A DNA stretch of 8,424 nucleotides from Ruminococcus sp. (GTDB lineage Bacteria; Bacillota; Clostridia; Oscillospirales; Ruminococcaceae), in the NCBI GenBank assembly GCA_003446315.1, contig DMBA01000256.1:1-8424 (forward strand). Direction: 5' to 3'. A program made the position numbers and the translations under genes. The notes under the pieces were generated by a model. The model worked only from the letters and a program-made list of their open reading frames with translations, made no database searches and was not told the origin of the DNA. Below are positions 1-6,698 of the stretch, piece by piece (the first letter of the stretch is position 1; every line of letters starts with the position of its first letter).

Positions 1-312
1 AAGATGTGGTGGTCACTTTGGTGGTGGTAGTGGTTTCACCGGAAGAAGTGGTTCTATCGGTGGTTGTGGTGGACACATCGGTGATTGTGGTAGTTCCATC
101 GGTGGTTGTGGTAGTGGTTTCACCGGAAGAAGTGGTTCTATCGGTGGTGGTTGTGGTGGTTTCACCGGAAGATGTGGTTCTATCGGTGGTTGTGGTGGAC
201 ACATCGGTGATTGTGGTAGTTCCATCGGTGGTTGTGGTAGTTTCACCGGAAGATGTGGTTCCATCGGTGGTTGTAGTGGTTTCACCGGAAGATGTGGTCA
301 CATCGGTTGTCG
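1..312 (-). repeat. Minisatellite coding the Thr-rich linker
   Basis: Degenerate tandem repeats in the coding frame of the left-edge gene. The core CACCGGAAGA (plus-strand reading, coding SSGE) occurs five times. Between copies lie Thr runs and two unit types: a short one (TTSSGETTTTTDR-like) and a longer one that adds DGTTTITDVSTTTTDR. The long unit appears twice in nearly identical form, separated by one short unit. All visible units keep the reading frame, so gain or loss of units would change linker length without a frameshift. Confidence 0.85.
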
Positions 313-1711
313 TTGTGGTAGTGATTTCGATATCCTCAACAATGATCTCGTCGATGACACGGATGACATCATAATAGAGGGTACCGGAAGTACCATAGTT
401 GGTATCTGCGCTTGCGCTGACTTCCTTATGGGAAACAACATCAACAATGCGCTTGCCTTCCGCAGCATAGATCGAATCGAGCGATGTGTGGATTGCTGCA
501 AGCAGGTCATCGTGCTGATCGTCAGCGATCTTGAAATCAACAGAAGCGTTGTAGCCGTTGATCTGGATATCCCAGTCATAGCCGTCATTTGCAATTGCCT
601 TCACATCAGCGGTGGAAAGGTTGATCGTAGCAGTTGCACCGTAGGACTCATTGAAAGCATTGATGGTCTTGGTGACCCAGTTGTTGACACGCTCACTGTC
701 CAGAGCGCCGGTTGCGGTATCAGGCTGTCTCTTGTCGATTGCATTTTCAGCGCGGTTCACGAGCTTTGCCGGAACGCCGGAGCTTTCGATCGCAGCATCG
801 ACAGCAGCCATATAGTCTGCATAAACAGTGTCGATATCGTCGCCGGAAACGGAAATGTTCTTGCCTGCTTCCACGAGTGCTCTGACATAGCCGTCATAAC
901 GAACAGCCTTATCGAACTTATCGTTGATGAGCTGATTGAACTGCTCAACGGGGCCGCCGGTTGCAGCAGCAGCGCTGAGGATCACGTTTCTGACTTCCTC
1001 AACCTTCGCAAGTGCATAGTTTTCGATCTCATCATCGACATACTTCTTGCCCTTCTCATCGGTGAAGGTGGTCTTATAGGTAACAGTCTTGGACATGTAG
1101 TCGACTTCAGCGGTCACGGTGATATTACCGCTGATCTGAACCTGGCTCCAGTCGATCTTGAAATCAACGCCTGCATCATCAGCGATCCGGTTATTGTTTG
1201 CTCTCTTGAGGTTGTCCTCAAGGATCACAGCCAGAGTCGGCATCATATCCTGAACATCAGCCGTTGCAACAGCAGTACCGTCCGGGCTGACGGTCACGGT
1301 GGTGTCACCGATGCAGTCAAGCAGAGCCTGCACATCTGCGGCGGTCAGATTATTGCTGACCTTTACGCTTTTTTTGCTGTAGTTGTCATACATCTTCTTT
1401 ACACGGTTTCTGATGCTCTGAAGATGCTTGGAAACAGTCTTCTCGGGAGATGCAGTCAACTTCGTATTGAGTTTATCTGCCCAGTCAGACGGCTGTTCTC
1501 TGCCTTCTCTTGTAGCAATTTCCGGATTCTCTTTCGGAATCGGAACATTGAGAACCATCTCCTTGTCAACTACAAGGTTGCCGGATGCATCAGACAATGC
1601 TGCCGTGTCTGCTGCACTGATGTTCACATTTGCTGCAGCAGATGCGATCTGTGTCAGAATGAGAACAGAACTGGATGCAGCGGCGAGCGTGCGCTTAAAA
1701 AGTGATTTCAT
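1..1711 (-). CDS. Secreted protein of unknown function with Thr-rich repeat tail (3' end outside window)
   Basis: The frame is open from an ATG at 1711 to the left edge, giving 570 residues with no stop. The start is supported by AAGGAGAGG a few bases upstream. Residues 1-25 form a signal peptide (KR near the N-terminus, a hydrophobic stretch, then an ASA-type cleavage site near residue 25), so the protein should be exported. Residues 26-460 are a mixed helical/beta region that I do not recognise. It shows a weak internal duplication: NLTAADVQAL at 121-130 resembles NLSTADVKAI at 364-373, and each is preceded by a helical stretch and followed by a DW..QI.G pattern. From residue 464 on the chain is almost all Thr with spaced SSGE, TDR, DGT and ITDVS units, a typical wall-spanning or interdomain linker. 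Anything beyond it (for example a dockerin or anchor) lies outside the window. No catalytic motif is visible. Secretion is well supported; function is unknown. Confidence 0.85.
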   Translation of the reverse strand, partial: MKSLFKRTLAAASSSVLILTQIASAAANVNISAADTAALSDASGNLVVDKEMVLNVPIPKENPEIATREGREQPSDWADKLNTKLTASPEKTVSKHLQSIRNRVKKMYDNYSKKSVKVSNNLTAADVQALLDCIGDTTVTVSPDGTAVATADVQDMMPTLAVILEDNLKRANNNRIADDAGVDFKIDWSQVQISGNITVTAEVDYMSKTVTYKTTFTDEKGKKYVDDEIENYALAKVEEVRNVILSAAAATGGPVEQFNQLINDKFDKAVRYDGYVRALVEAGKNISVSGDDIDTVYADYMAAVDAAIESSGVPAKLVNRAENAIDKRQPDTATGALDSERVNNWVTKTINAFNESYGATATINLSTADVKAIANDGYDWDIQINGYNASVDFKIADDQHDDLLAAIHTSLDSIYAAEGKRIVDVVSHKEVSASADTNYGTSGTLYYDVIRVIDEIIVEDIEITTTTTTDVTTSSGETTTTTDGTTSSGETTTTTDGTTTITDVSTTTTDRTTSSGETTTTTTDRTTSSGETTTTTTDGTTTITDVSTTTTDRTTSSGETTTTTKVTTTS

Positions 1712-1823
1712 TCAAACCTCTCCTTATGAATAGATTATGTACGGGATGTGACTGTGCGGCGGTAATACGGGCTGTTCCTTTACTCTTTGCTGACTACGCA
1801 CTGAGACACATATACATATTGAC

Positions 1824-1852
1824 ATTATAGCATTCTTCTCTTGAAAAAGCAA
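1824..1852 (-). promoter_or_regulatory. Promoter of the left-edge secreted protein gene
   Basis: Read on the minus strand: TTGCTT (1852-1847), 17 bases, then TATAAT (1829-1824), with TGC directly before the -10 (extended -10). Expected transcription start is about 1818, giving a leader of about 107 nt before the ATG at 1711. The -10 is perfect; the -35 matches TTGACA only in TTG and C-to-A-diverged positions, which the extended -10 may offset. No clear structure was seen in the leader. Confidence 0.65.
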
Positions 1853-2072
1853 GCCTTTTTCTTCAAATTGTAAAGATTCTACAAACTCCGCATTTCGGGA
1901 TGTAGCTGTTTAGATAATTTTCACACGGCTTTTCCGAAATTTCCCAGCTAGTTCGTGCGTTTTCGACACTTTCACCTGAAAAATTCATATATCTTCCATG
2001 AGAACATACACCTGATGATGCAAAGATATAATTGTTATAATATAAAAATATATAGATTTTCCATAAAACCTC
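1853..2072. other. AT-rich spacer between divergent promoters
   Basis: No gene is supported here. A short minus-strand open frame covering most of it lacks a ribosome binding site and has an unconvincing composition. The stretch near 2030-2060 is very AT-rich (ATTGTTATAATATAAAAATA-like) and could act as an upstream element for the promoter that follows at 2073. Nothing else was recognised. Confidence 0.5.
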
Positions 2073-2101
2073 TTGACAAATCGAGAAAGATATGATATAA
2101 T
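2073..2101 (+). promoter_or_regulatory. Perfect extended -10 promoter of the putative ncRNA
   Basis: TTGACA (2073-2078), 17 bases, TATAAT (2096-2101), with TGA immediately upstream of the -10. All twelve core bases match the sigma-A consensus, the spacing is optimal and the -10 is extended. Transcription should start near 2108. Such strength is unusual in front of a region with no protein gene and argues for an abundant RNA. Confidence 0.85.
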
Positions 2102-2142
2102 ACAGACATAACAAAGAAATCAATCGCTTAGCTGTTGATTTT

Positions 2143-2350
2143 AAGGAGGCGTTACCAATGGGCTGAGCAGTTTCGTAATCGGAGAAACAAATATCACAGA
2201 AAGGATGTGCTTCCGATGCAGAAGTACGTTTCCGGATAAAATTCCGGCATTCACACTATTATAATATAACGAAACGGACGTGATTCCAATGTACAGGCAA
2301 TCTCAAATTCAAGATTTCTGACAGCCTGAAAGGATGTGTTTCCAATGCAG
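2143..2350 (+). repeat. Four diverged copies of a ribosome-binding-site-like element
   Basis: Copies: AAGGAGGCGTTACCAATG (ends 2160), AAGGATGTGCTTCCGATG (ends 2218), ACGGACGTGATTCCAATG (ends 2291) and AAGGATGTGTTTCCAATG (ends 2347). Consensus from GGA on: GGANGYGNTTMCRATG. Spacing between the AUGs is 58, 73 and 56 nt. Sequence between copies is not conserved. Each AUG would start only a tiny frame (2, 7, 10 and 14 codons) and the peptides share no sequence, so selection seems to act on the nucleotide motif. The GGA...UCC arms of copies 2-4 could form a 3-bp stem with a 6-nt loop. Copies 2 and 4 are followed by CAG. Confidence 0.75.
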
Positions 2351-2427
2351 TCACATTGGTTGATCCTTCAGCAATCCGGAGTGGTATAGACTGGAGTGCT
2401 GAAGATATGAATAAGATAACTTCATAA

Positions 2428-2458
2428 GCAGCACTGTCACCCGTGCAGACAGTGCTGC
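2428..2458 (+). other. Perfect 11-bp hairpin in the putative ncRNA
   Basis: GCAGCACTGTC (2428-2438) pairs perfectly with GACAGTGCTGC (2448-2458) around a 9-nt loop ACCCGTGCA. No T-tract follows, so it is not a terminator itself. It lies 19 bases before the terminator stem and is probably a stable 3' domain of the RNA. Confidence 0.8.
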
Positions 2459-2477
2459 GATATTTCGATATTCATAA

Positions 2478-2513
2478 AGAGGCGATTCGGATTCGGATCG
2501 CTTTTCTTTTTTT
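2478..2513 (+). terminator. Intrinsic terminator of the putative ncRNA
   Basis: A stem of about 9 bp (2478-2486 with 2497-2505, two G-T wobbles, core GCGAT/ATCGC) leads into CTTTTCTTTTTTT. It ends only four bases before the -35 of the next promoter, which separates the upstream RNA from the protease-like gene. Confidence 0.7.
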
Positions 2514-2516
2514 GCA

Positions 2517-2545
2517 TTGACAAGCAGCGGCAGATCCGGTATAAT
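2517..2545 (+). promoter_or_regulatory. Consensus promoter of the YhfC-like gene
   Basis: TTGACA (2517-2522), 17 bases, TATAAT (2540-2545). The -10 is preceded by CGG, so unlike the other promoters in this window it is not extended. Expected start is near 2552, leaving a leader of about 37 nt before the ATG at 2589. Confidence 0.85.
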
Positions 2546-2588
2546 AAAAGCAGTTTTGTTTCCATGATGTGTGAAGGAGTTGCTGCTT

Positions 2589-3410
2589 ATGGATCCAATC
2601 CAGACATTGCCGGATCTTTTGTTTTCCGGCAGCGTTCTGACCGGATACGCATGCACCGGCATTTTTTATCTGCTGCTGCCCGTTGCCGCTTATCTGATCC
2701 TGCGCAAATTCAGCGAAACAAGGATCTATGCCGTCATAATCGGCTGCATCGTATATTTTCTTTCCGTCAAACTTTGTGATCTCTGCGCGATGGTTGTTGG
2801 TTCCGGTCTGCCGTTTTCGGCAAAAGTTGTTGTTGCCTCTGCATTGGCAGCATTTTTCGAGGAACCCGGCAGATTGCTTGCCATGCGTTATCCGATTGCT
2901 GATATCCGCAAAAACAGTTCTGTCATTTGTTATGCGATCGGGCATGCCGGATTGGAATGCGTCATTCGCGCCATACACGCATTCCGGATCTTCCGAACAG
3001 GCGCGCTTGTGAATCAGCGCGGTCTGCAAAGCATTCTGAACGGCAAATCCGCCGAACAAGCCGCTGCCGCCGCCGCTGAATTGCAGCAATATGCAAACCA
3101 CGATCTTTTCGCCGGCTTCTGGGATATATGCAATGCCGTCACCAATTTCGGCGTACACATTGCGCTTTCCCTGCTGATCTTCAACAAAGCCATCCGAAGC
3201 GGCATCTGGCTGCGCTGGCTGCTCCTCGCAATTCTCCTGCATTATCTGTTGAATGCAGCTGCATTTTTCACCGCATTCAGCCCGAACGCATCGCTTTCCG
3301 GCATGATCGGCTGCGCATGCGGCATCGGCATCGCAGCGCTTGTTTACCGCCTGATCGACGGAAAAGCCGTCATCAACGAAATTCTGTATCCGCTTGCAGA
3401 CAACAACTGA
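2589..3410 (+). CDS. YhfC-family (CPBP-like) intramembrane protease homologue
   Basis: A 273-residue multi-pass membrane protein. The ATG at 2589 is chosen because AAGGAG (2574-2579) sits nine bases ahead; an in-frame GTG at 2571 overlaps that site and is rejected. Hydrophobic segments lie at roughly 15-38, 46-70, 78-90, 112-128, 183-199, 206-228 and 238-255. Conserved-looking polar residues sit in the membrane: FFEEPGR (E91, E92, R95), GHAGLE (H119, E123), H190, and HYLLN (H218, N222). The EExxR, HxxxE and HxxxN set is what I know of the YhfC group, related to CPBP/ABI intramembrane metalloproteases, where such residues are thought to bind the metal. The length fits the family. Substrate is unknown. 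It has its own promoter and shares a terminator with the convergent gene, so it is probably monocistronic. The active-site reading is by analogy. Confidence 0.8.
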   Translation: MDPIQTLPDLLFSGSVLTGYACTGIFYLLLPVAAYLILRKFSETRIYAVIIGCIVYFLSVKLCDLCAMVVGSGLPFSAKVVVASALAAFFEEPGRLLAMRYPIADIRKNSSVICYAIGHAGLECVIRAIHAFRIFRTGALVNQRGLQSILNGKSAEQAAAAAAELQQYANHDLFAGFWDICNAVTNFGVHIALSLLIFNKAIRSGIWLRWLLLAILLHYLLNAAAFFTAFSPNASLSGMIGCACGIGIAALVYRLIDGKAVINEILYPLADNN

Positions 3411-3418
3411 CACATATG

Positions 3419-3463
3419 AAAAGCCCGAAAGCAACATGTAAGCCGTTGCTTTCGGGCTTTTTT
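3419..3463. terminator. Bidirectional terminator between convergent genes
   Basis: AAAAGCCCGAAAGCAAC (3419-3435) pairs perfectly over 17 bp with 3445-3461 around a 9-nt loop. An A-run on the left and a T-run on the right make it usable from both strands. It lies 8 bases after the stop of the protease-like gene and about 4 bases beyond the stop of the large minus-strand gene. Confidence 0.92.
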
Positions 3464-3466
3464 CGA

Positions 3467-5815
3467 TCAGGTTGCAAGATCAAGCGCAATATATGCCGTA
3501 TTCGGATGAATAATCAGATTATCGTCCACCTTGACCGAGAAATCCGTCAACTGCGAAACATCCGCTTTATAAAGATCGCCTGTTTTTCCGGCAGCACAAT
3601 CCACAGTCAAAGTGCCTTCCACCTCTGTTTCCGAAACGGAAGTGAGATGCAGCCATACTTCTTCCTCGCTGTTCTCGCGCAGCCGCACGCATGCAAAAGA
3701 GCGATCCGGTTCTTTTGCCATCAGCACGGTCAAAATGCCGATGCGTTCCTGTGCCAGCGCTTCAATTTTGCGGGAAGTCACAATATAACTGCCGTAGCAG
3801 AATTCCTTGAAATCGTCTTCTCCCAGCACATTCAGGCGTTTCCGCTTCGGTGTACCGTCCGCAGCCTCGCCGTCATACAGATACAAAACTGCATTTCCTT
3901 CCAGACCGGCAGCATCATCGCCGAGCATCTTTGTGCGGACAGCCCATCCTGCTTCTGTTCCGTCGGCATAATCCGCACGCGCTTCCGAAACCGGAACCCA
4001 TGTGCACACGACCGGCGAATTATCCGATTTGTATACAACCGTGAACGGTTTTTTCGCATCCGTCAATTCTTCGCGCAGCAGAATCCGTTCCACCGCAAAT
4101 GACAGCATATCGCAATATCGTCCGTAATTTTCCTTCGTGGCATCCAGAATCTCGATTTCACGCAGTCCGCATGTGCGCAGACCTCTTGTCGTGATCCAGA
4201 GATGGTCGTCCTCTTCCGTGCCGTGCAGCTCCAGATTATACAGATAATCCACCATCGGCGGCACTTCGCTGCGTGCTGCCATCAGAACCCATGTTGCAGG
4301 CAGCATCTTCATGCGGGAATAGTCCAGATACGCAACCGCTTCCGGGCAAAGCAGATTCGCAAATTTCAATTGCATATGCAGGGCAATATCCGGCTGCTTT
4401 TCCTCAAACGGCATCAGGAAGACCACTGTCCCTTCCGCAGATTCCACTGCCTTCAGGGATTCATCCGAAACCGGAGATGCCGGACGGAATTCCCGATAAT
4501 CCGGAACCGGCTGACACAGGATCGCAAGCTGATAAATGTCATGCGAGCCGTCTGCCACACCGATCTGGAAGGCAAGCATGCCCTGCTCCTCATCCGCTTT
4601 CGAGAGCAGCACAACATATCTGCCGTCCTGCTGCAATTTTCTGGTCACGCTATCCACAGTCAGTTCTTCCGGCAGCGTGCTGCAAACCGCACCGATCACC
4701 GATACAGACTGTTCTGCATCGCCGTGGATCAGGTCATTCGCATCCTTTTCATAAGGCGGCAATTCTGCCTGCAAATAATCCGTCATATAGGTGTTGCCGT
4801 TTCTCGCATCAAACTTTTCTGCGAGTGTTTTTGCTTCTTCATAGAAATAATCCCGCAGCTCCGAAGTCTGATAGTGGAAATCCTCCCGATACAGTGCAAA
4901 ATCAGTCGGCAGAATCAGAACCAGCGAATCATCTTTCATCTGCCTGAAAAGCTGATATGCGCCGGCAGCAAACATAAAGCGGGAACGATGATTGCGGCAA
5001 GCAATGAAATTCGGCAGCTCATGCCGGAAGATCAGTGTGCCCATGTGATGGCTGACCGCCGCATAATACCGGAGCAGCGTGCTGATTTCCGGCAGATCAT
5101 CCATCTGCTGCTTGGCGATCGCATAAAGCTGCTTTGCCATTGTGCGGGAATCGTCATATTCCCCGTGGCGGATATTATATTCGATCCATGCCGCATAGGT
5201 ATTATCCGGCACATTGCCGCAGTGCAGGGAGCCGTCAAAGATCGGCTTGCACATGGCATCCGCTTTCTCAGGATGGTCAAAGAGGAGCTGCATCTGCACA
5301 TCATGCGAAAGCTCGCAGGCAGCGCAGTCTTTCAGCGCATCTTCCGGCTCACGGCGATATTTACCGTATTCCGATTCCGGCATCAGATTGCCGGTGAAGC
5401 GGGATGCCACTTCGCGCAAATAAAGGTATGTGCGCTTGGAATAGCCGTATGTTTCCAGTCTCCGGCTGTATTCTGCAAAGAATTCTTCGATCTTCTCCAG
5501 CGGGATATGGTGGAAATCCAATGCATTTTCAATGACCAGCTTGAAGCTCCACATGAGCATTTCCTGGTTTTCCGGATCTTCCTGCAATTCCTCACTTGCA
5601 TCATAAATAGCGATCATCTCCGGGAAGATCACCAGCGCATCCACAACATCGCTTTCAAACGTCGATTCATTCAAAAGCCGATGGCGGAAGCGAAACTGCC
5701 ATTCCGTATCCTTTGCCTCATCCGCTGCCTGGATCGCGGTTTTGATCGCACGCAGACGCGGCGCACCGTGTTCCATCTGCTGATAGTCCTGAATATATTG
5801 TTCAGCGTTAAACAT
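3467..5815 (-). CDS. Large cytoplasmic protein, helical N-terminal half plus DUF4026/DUF2314-like C-terminal half
   Basis: 782 residues with no signal peptide or membrane segment. The ATG at 5815 follows GGAGGAACCTT, a good ribosome binding site. Residues 1 to about 365 are predicted helical with TPR-like pairing (for example the stretch around EYDDSRTMAKQLYAIAKQQ). Residues about 375-600 include YLDYSRMKMLPATWVL, VPPMVDYLYNLELHG and LWITTRGLRTCGLREIEIL (near 537-556). This pattern resembles DUF4026 proteins of Firmicutes. The C-terminus, with EEEVWLHLTSVSETEVEGTL near 717-735, resembles DUF2314. These names are recalled, not searched. Biochemical function is unknown; related DUF families often sit in stress or toxin-immunity neighbourhoods, but nothing here proves that. 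It lies 44 bases after the 88-residue gene and is probably co-transcribed with it. Gene call secure, family call moderate. Confidence 0.85.
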   Translation of the reverse strand: MFNAEQYIQDYQQMEHGAPRLRAIKTAIQAADEAKDTEWQFRFRHRLLNESTFESDVVDALVIFPEMIAIYDASEELQEDPENQEMLMWSFKLVIENALDFHHIPLEKIEEFFAEYSRRLETYGYSKRTYLYLREVASRFTGNLMPESEYGKYRREPEDALKDCAACELSHDVQMQLLFDHPEKADAMCKPIFDGSLHCGNVPDNTYAAWIEYNIRHGEYDDSRTMAKQLYAIAKQQMDDLPEISTLLRYYAAVSHHMGTLIFRHELPNFIACRNHRSRFMFAAGAYQLFRQMKDDSLVLILPTDFALYREDFHYQTSELRDYFYEEAKTLAEKFDARNGNTYMTDYLQAELPPYEKDANDLIHGDAEQSVSVIGAVCSTLPEELTVDSVTRKLQQDGRYVVLLSKADEEQGMLAFQIGVADGSHDIYQLAILCQPVPDYREFRPASPVSDESLKAVESAEGTVVFLMPFEEKQPDIALHMQLKFANLLCPEAVAYLDYSRMKMLPATWVLMAARSEVPPMVDYLYNLELHGTEEDDHLWITTRGLRTCGLREIEILDATKENYGRYCDMLSFAVERILLREELTDAKKPFTVVYKSDNSPVVCTWVPVSEARADYADGTEAGWAVRTKMLGDDAAGLEGNAVLYLYDGEAADGTPKRKRLNVLGEDDFKEFCYGSYIVTSRKIEALAQERIGILTVLMAKEPDRSFACVRLRENSEEEVWLHLTSVSETEVEGTLTVDCAAGKTGDLYKADVSQLTDFSVKVDDNLIIHPNTAYIALDLAT

Positions 5816-5859
5816 AAGGTTCCTCCGTTTAAGGTTATAGAAGCGCCGTACCGATGCGC

Positions 5860-6126
5860 TTATTTTTCAAATTCGGCTTGCAGAAAGTCCAGCATCTGCT
5901 GAAAACCCTCATCCGATACCGGATATTCCGCACTGCCTTCGATCTCACCGCGTTCCTTCACGATCTCATAGCACAGATCCTGCCGCCACACCTCAATATG
6001 CAGCAGACCGTCTGCCGGTTCCACACGATAGCGCAGATGTTTCCGGCTTCCGGTGTGTATATTGCCGGATTCAAAATAAAAGGTTTTCGGAATATCGAAC
6101 GCATTGCGGGGCTGATGTTCTTCCAT
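5860..6126 (-). CDS. Small protein of unknown function (88 aa)
   Basis: The ATG at 6126 is preceded by AAAGGAGGAAGGGC, a very strong ribosome binding site. The protein is acidic and soluble, with no signal peptide. It reads as a beta-rich N-terminal part (FYFESGN, LRYRVEP, LLHIEVWRQDLCYEIV) and a C-terminal helix (DEGFQQMLDFLQAEFEK). I do not recognise a family. It is followed after 44 bases by the large DUF-type gene, and the two probably form a translational unit or complex. Its ribosome binding site begins just past the T-tract of a strong terminator, so it may depend on readthrough from the TerB-like gene upstream. I saw no good promoter between the terminator and the start. Confidence 0.85.
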   Translation of the reverse strand: MEEHQPRNAFDIPKTFYFESGNIHTGSRKHLRYRVEPADGLLHIEVWRQDLCYEIVKERGEIEGSAEYPVSDEGFQQMLDFLQAEFEK

Positions 6127-6141
6127 GCCCTTCCTCCTTTG

Positions 6142-6180
6142 AAAAAAACTGCCCTCGCAAATCTGGTTCTGCGAGGGCAG
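6142..6180 (-). terminator. Strong intrinsic terminator or attenuator inside the minus-strand cluster
   Basis: CTGCCCTCGCA (6149-6159) pairs perfectly with TGCGAGGGCAG (6170-6180), an 11-bp G+C-rich stem with a 10-nt loop. On the minus strand it is followed by AGTTTTTTTC. It lies 9 bases after the stop of the TerB-like gene and ends right before the ribosome binding site of the 88-residue gene, so it should cut or reduce transcription into the two downstream genes. Confidence 0.88.
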
Positions 6181-6189
6181 ATATCACTG

Positions 6190-6618
6190 TTAGCTCTTCA
6201 CTTCGATCGGCGACGGCGCTGCACCCAGCGTATCCTCGATCTCATCATATACATCATAAAGATGCATCACGCAGGTTTCCAGCTTCTTGCAGATGTGTTC
6301 GTCCAAACCGAGCGAATCCCGCAGCTCATTCAAAGCGCGGCGCTCAGATGCATCCTCAAAGCCGTCTGCGAGTGCAAACGAATAGATCTCCATATAAACC
6401 TTGCGCTTGCTGACATCATTGAGCTGTGCCAGTGTGTCGCGGGCAGCAGCGGTTGCAGTCGGATCATAGGTAAATCCGTATACGCCCAATGCAGCCTTAT
6501 ATTCTTCCAGCATTGCGTCTTCTTCCGCAGTCACAATACCGTCTTCCTCGATCATTTCCGCTGCAAGCGTCAGGAACGCTTCCGCTTCGATTCTCTCAAA
6601 TTCATGCAAAAATAACAT
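6190..6618 (-). CDS. TerB-like domain protein
   Basis: 142 residues from the ATG at 6618, chosen because AAAGGACGGG lies just upstream. An in-frame ATG 30 bases earlier (6648) has no ribosome binding site and would include this site in its coding sequence. The protein is all-helical, acidic and soluble. Two related acidic turns are visible: IEEDGIVTAEEDAMLEEY (23-40) and ALADGFEDASERRALNEL (82-99). This D-G-x-x-x-x-x-E pattern, followed by a helix, is the signature of the TerB (tellurite resistance) fold, where acidic residues are thought to bind metal. TerB-like proteins are usually linked to envelope stress or phage response; a real tellurite role is not implied. It has its own promoter at 6699-6727 and a terminator directly after its stop. 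Confidence 0.82.
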   Translation of the reverse strand: MLFLHEFERIEAEAFLTLAAEMIEEDGIVTAEEDAMLEEYKAALGVYGFTYDPTATAAARDTLAQLNDVSKRKVYMEIYSFALADGFEDASERRALNELRDSLGLDEHICKKLETCVMHLYDVYDEIEDTLGAAPSPIEVKS

Positions 6619-6698
6619 TTTTTCATCCCGTCCTTTCAATTGTTGCATTACAGGGCGATGCCGCTGTATTCTCCACCCCGGATGCGGGGATTAGTTAT

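Larger units (their letters stand above)
2108..2513 (+). ncRNA. Putative ~405-nt structured RNA with four repeated GGA..CC-AUG elements
   Basis: Bounded by a perfect promoter (2073-2101) and an intrinsic terminator (2478-2513); no open frame longer than 14 codons follows any of its four repeat-linked AUGs. Visible structure in order: a 5' hairpin AAATCAA/TTGATTT (2117-2123 with 2135-2141); repeat elements ending in AUG at 2158, 2216, 2289 and 2345; a hairpin between elements 3 and 4 (CAGGC+AATCT at 2294-2303 with AGATT 2312-2316 and GCCTG 2324-2328); an 8-bp stem CTTCAGCA/TGCTGAAG (2366-2373 with 2397-2404); a perfect 11-bp hairpin (2428-2438 with 2448-2458, loop 9); then the terminator. It does not match what I know of tmRNA, RNase P, SRP or 6S RNA. 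It could be a trans-acting RNA, a protein-binding decoy, or a run of tiny leader peptides. It could also be a leader for the protease-like gene downstream, although that gene has its own promoter. The transcript is inferred, not shown. Confidence 0.6.

Noticed and set aside
428..1705. Long plus-strand open frame opposite the left-edge secreted protein
   Set aside because: It mirrors the minus-strand gene, which has a signal peptide, ribosome site and promoter. The plus-strand product has no ribosome site and a Cys/Ile-rich composition typical of a shadow frame.
1863..2123. 86-codon minus-strand open frame
   Set aside because: It overlaps the ncRNA promoter, lacks a ribosome site and shows no domain pattern.
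2143..2350. CRISPR array
   Set aside because: The four elements are short and diverged, spacing is 56-73 nt, and they end in a conserved AUG; there are no identical repeats or cas genes.
2571..2588. GTG start for the YhfC-like gene
   Set aside because: The AAGGAG that serves the ATG at 2589 would lie inside the coding sequence, and nothing suitable precedes the GTG.
4202..5902. Plus-strand 566-codon open frame
   Set aside because: It is antisense to the 782-residue gene, has no ribosome site and a His/Arg/Gln/Phe-rich composition expected from the reverse complement of a real gene.
5854..6615. Plus-strand 253-codon open frame
   Set aside because: It runs antisense across two well-supported minus-strand genes and the terminator between them.
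6619..6648. Earlier ATG for the TerB-like gene
   Set aside because: No ribosome site precedes it, while AAAGGACGGG lies between it and the next in-frame ATG.
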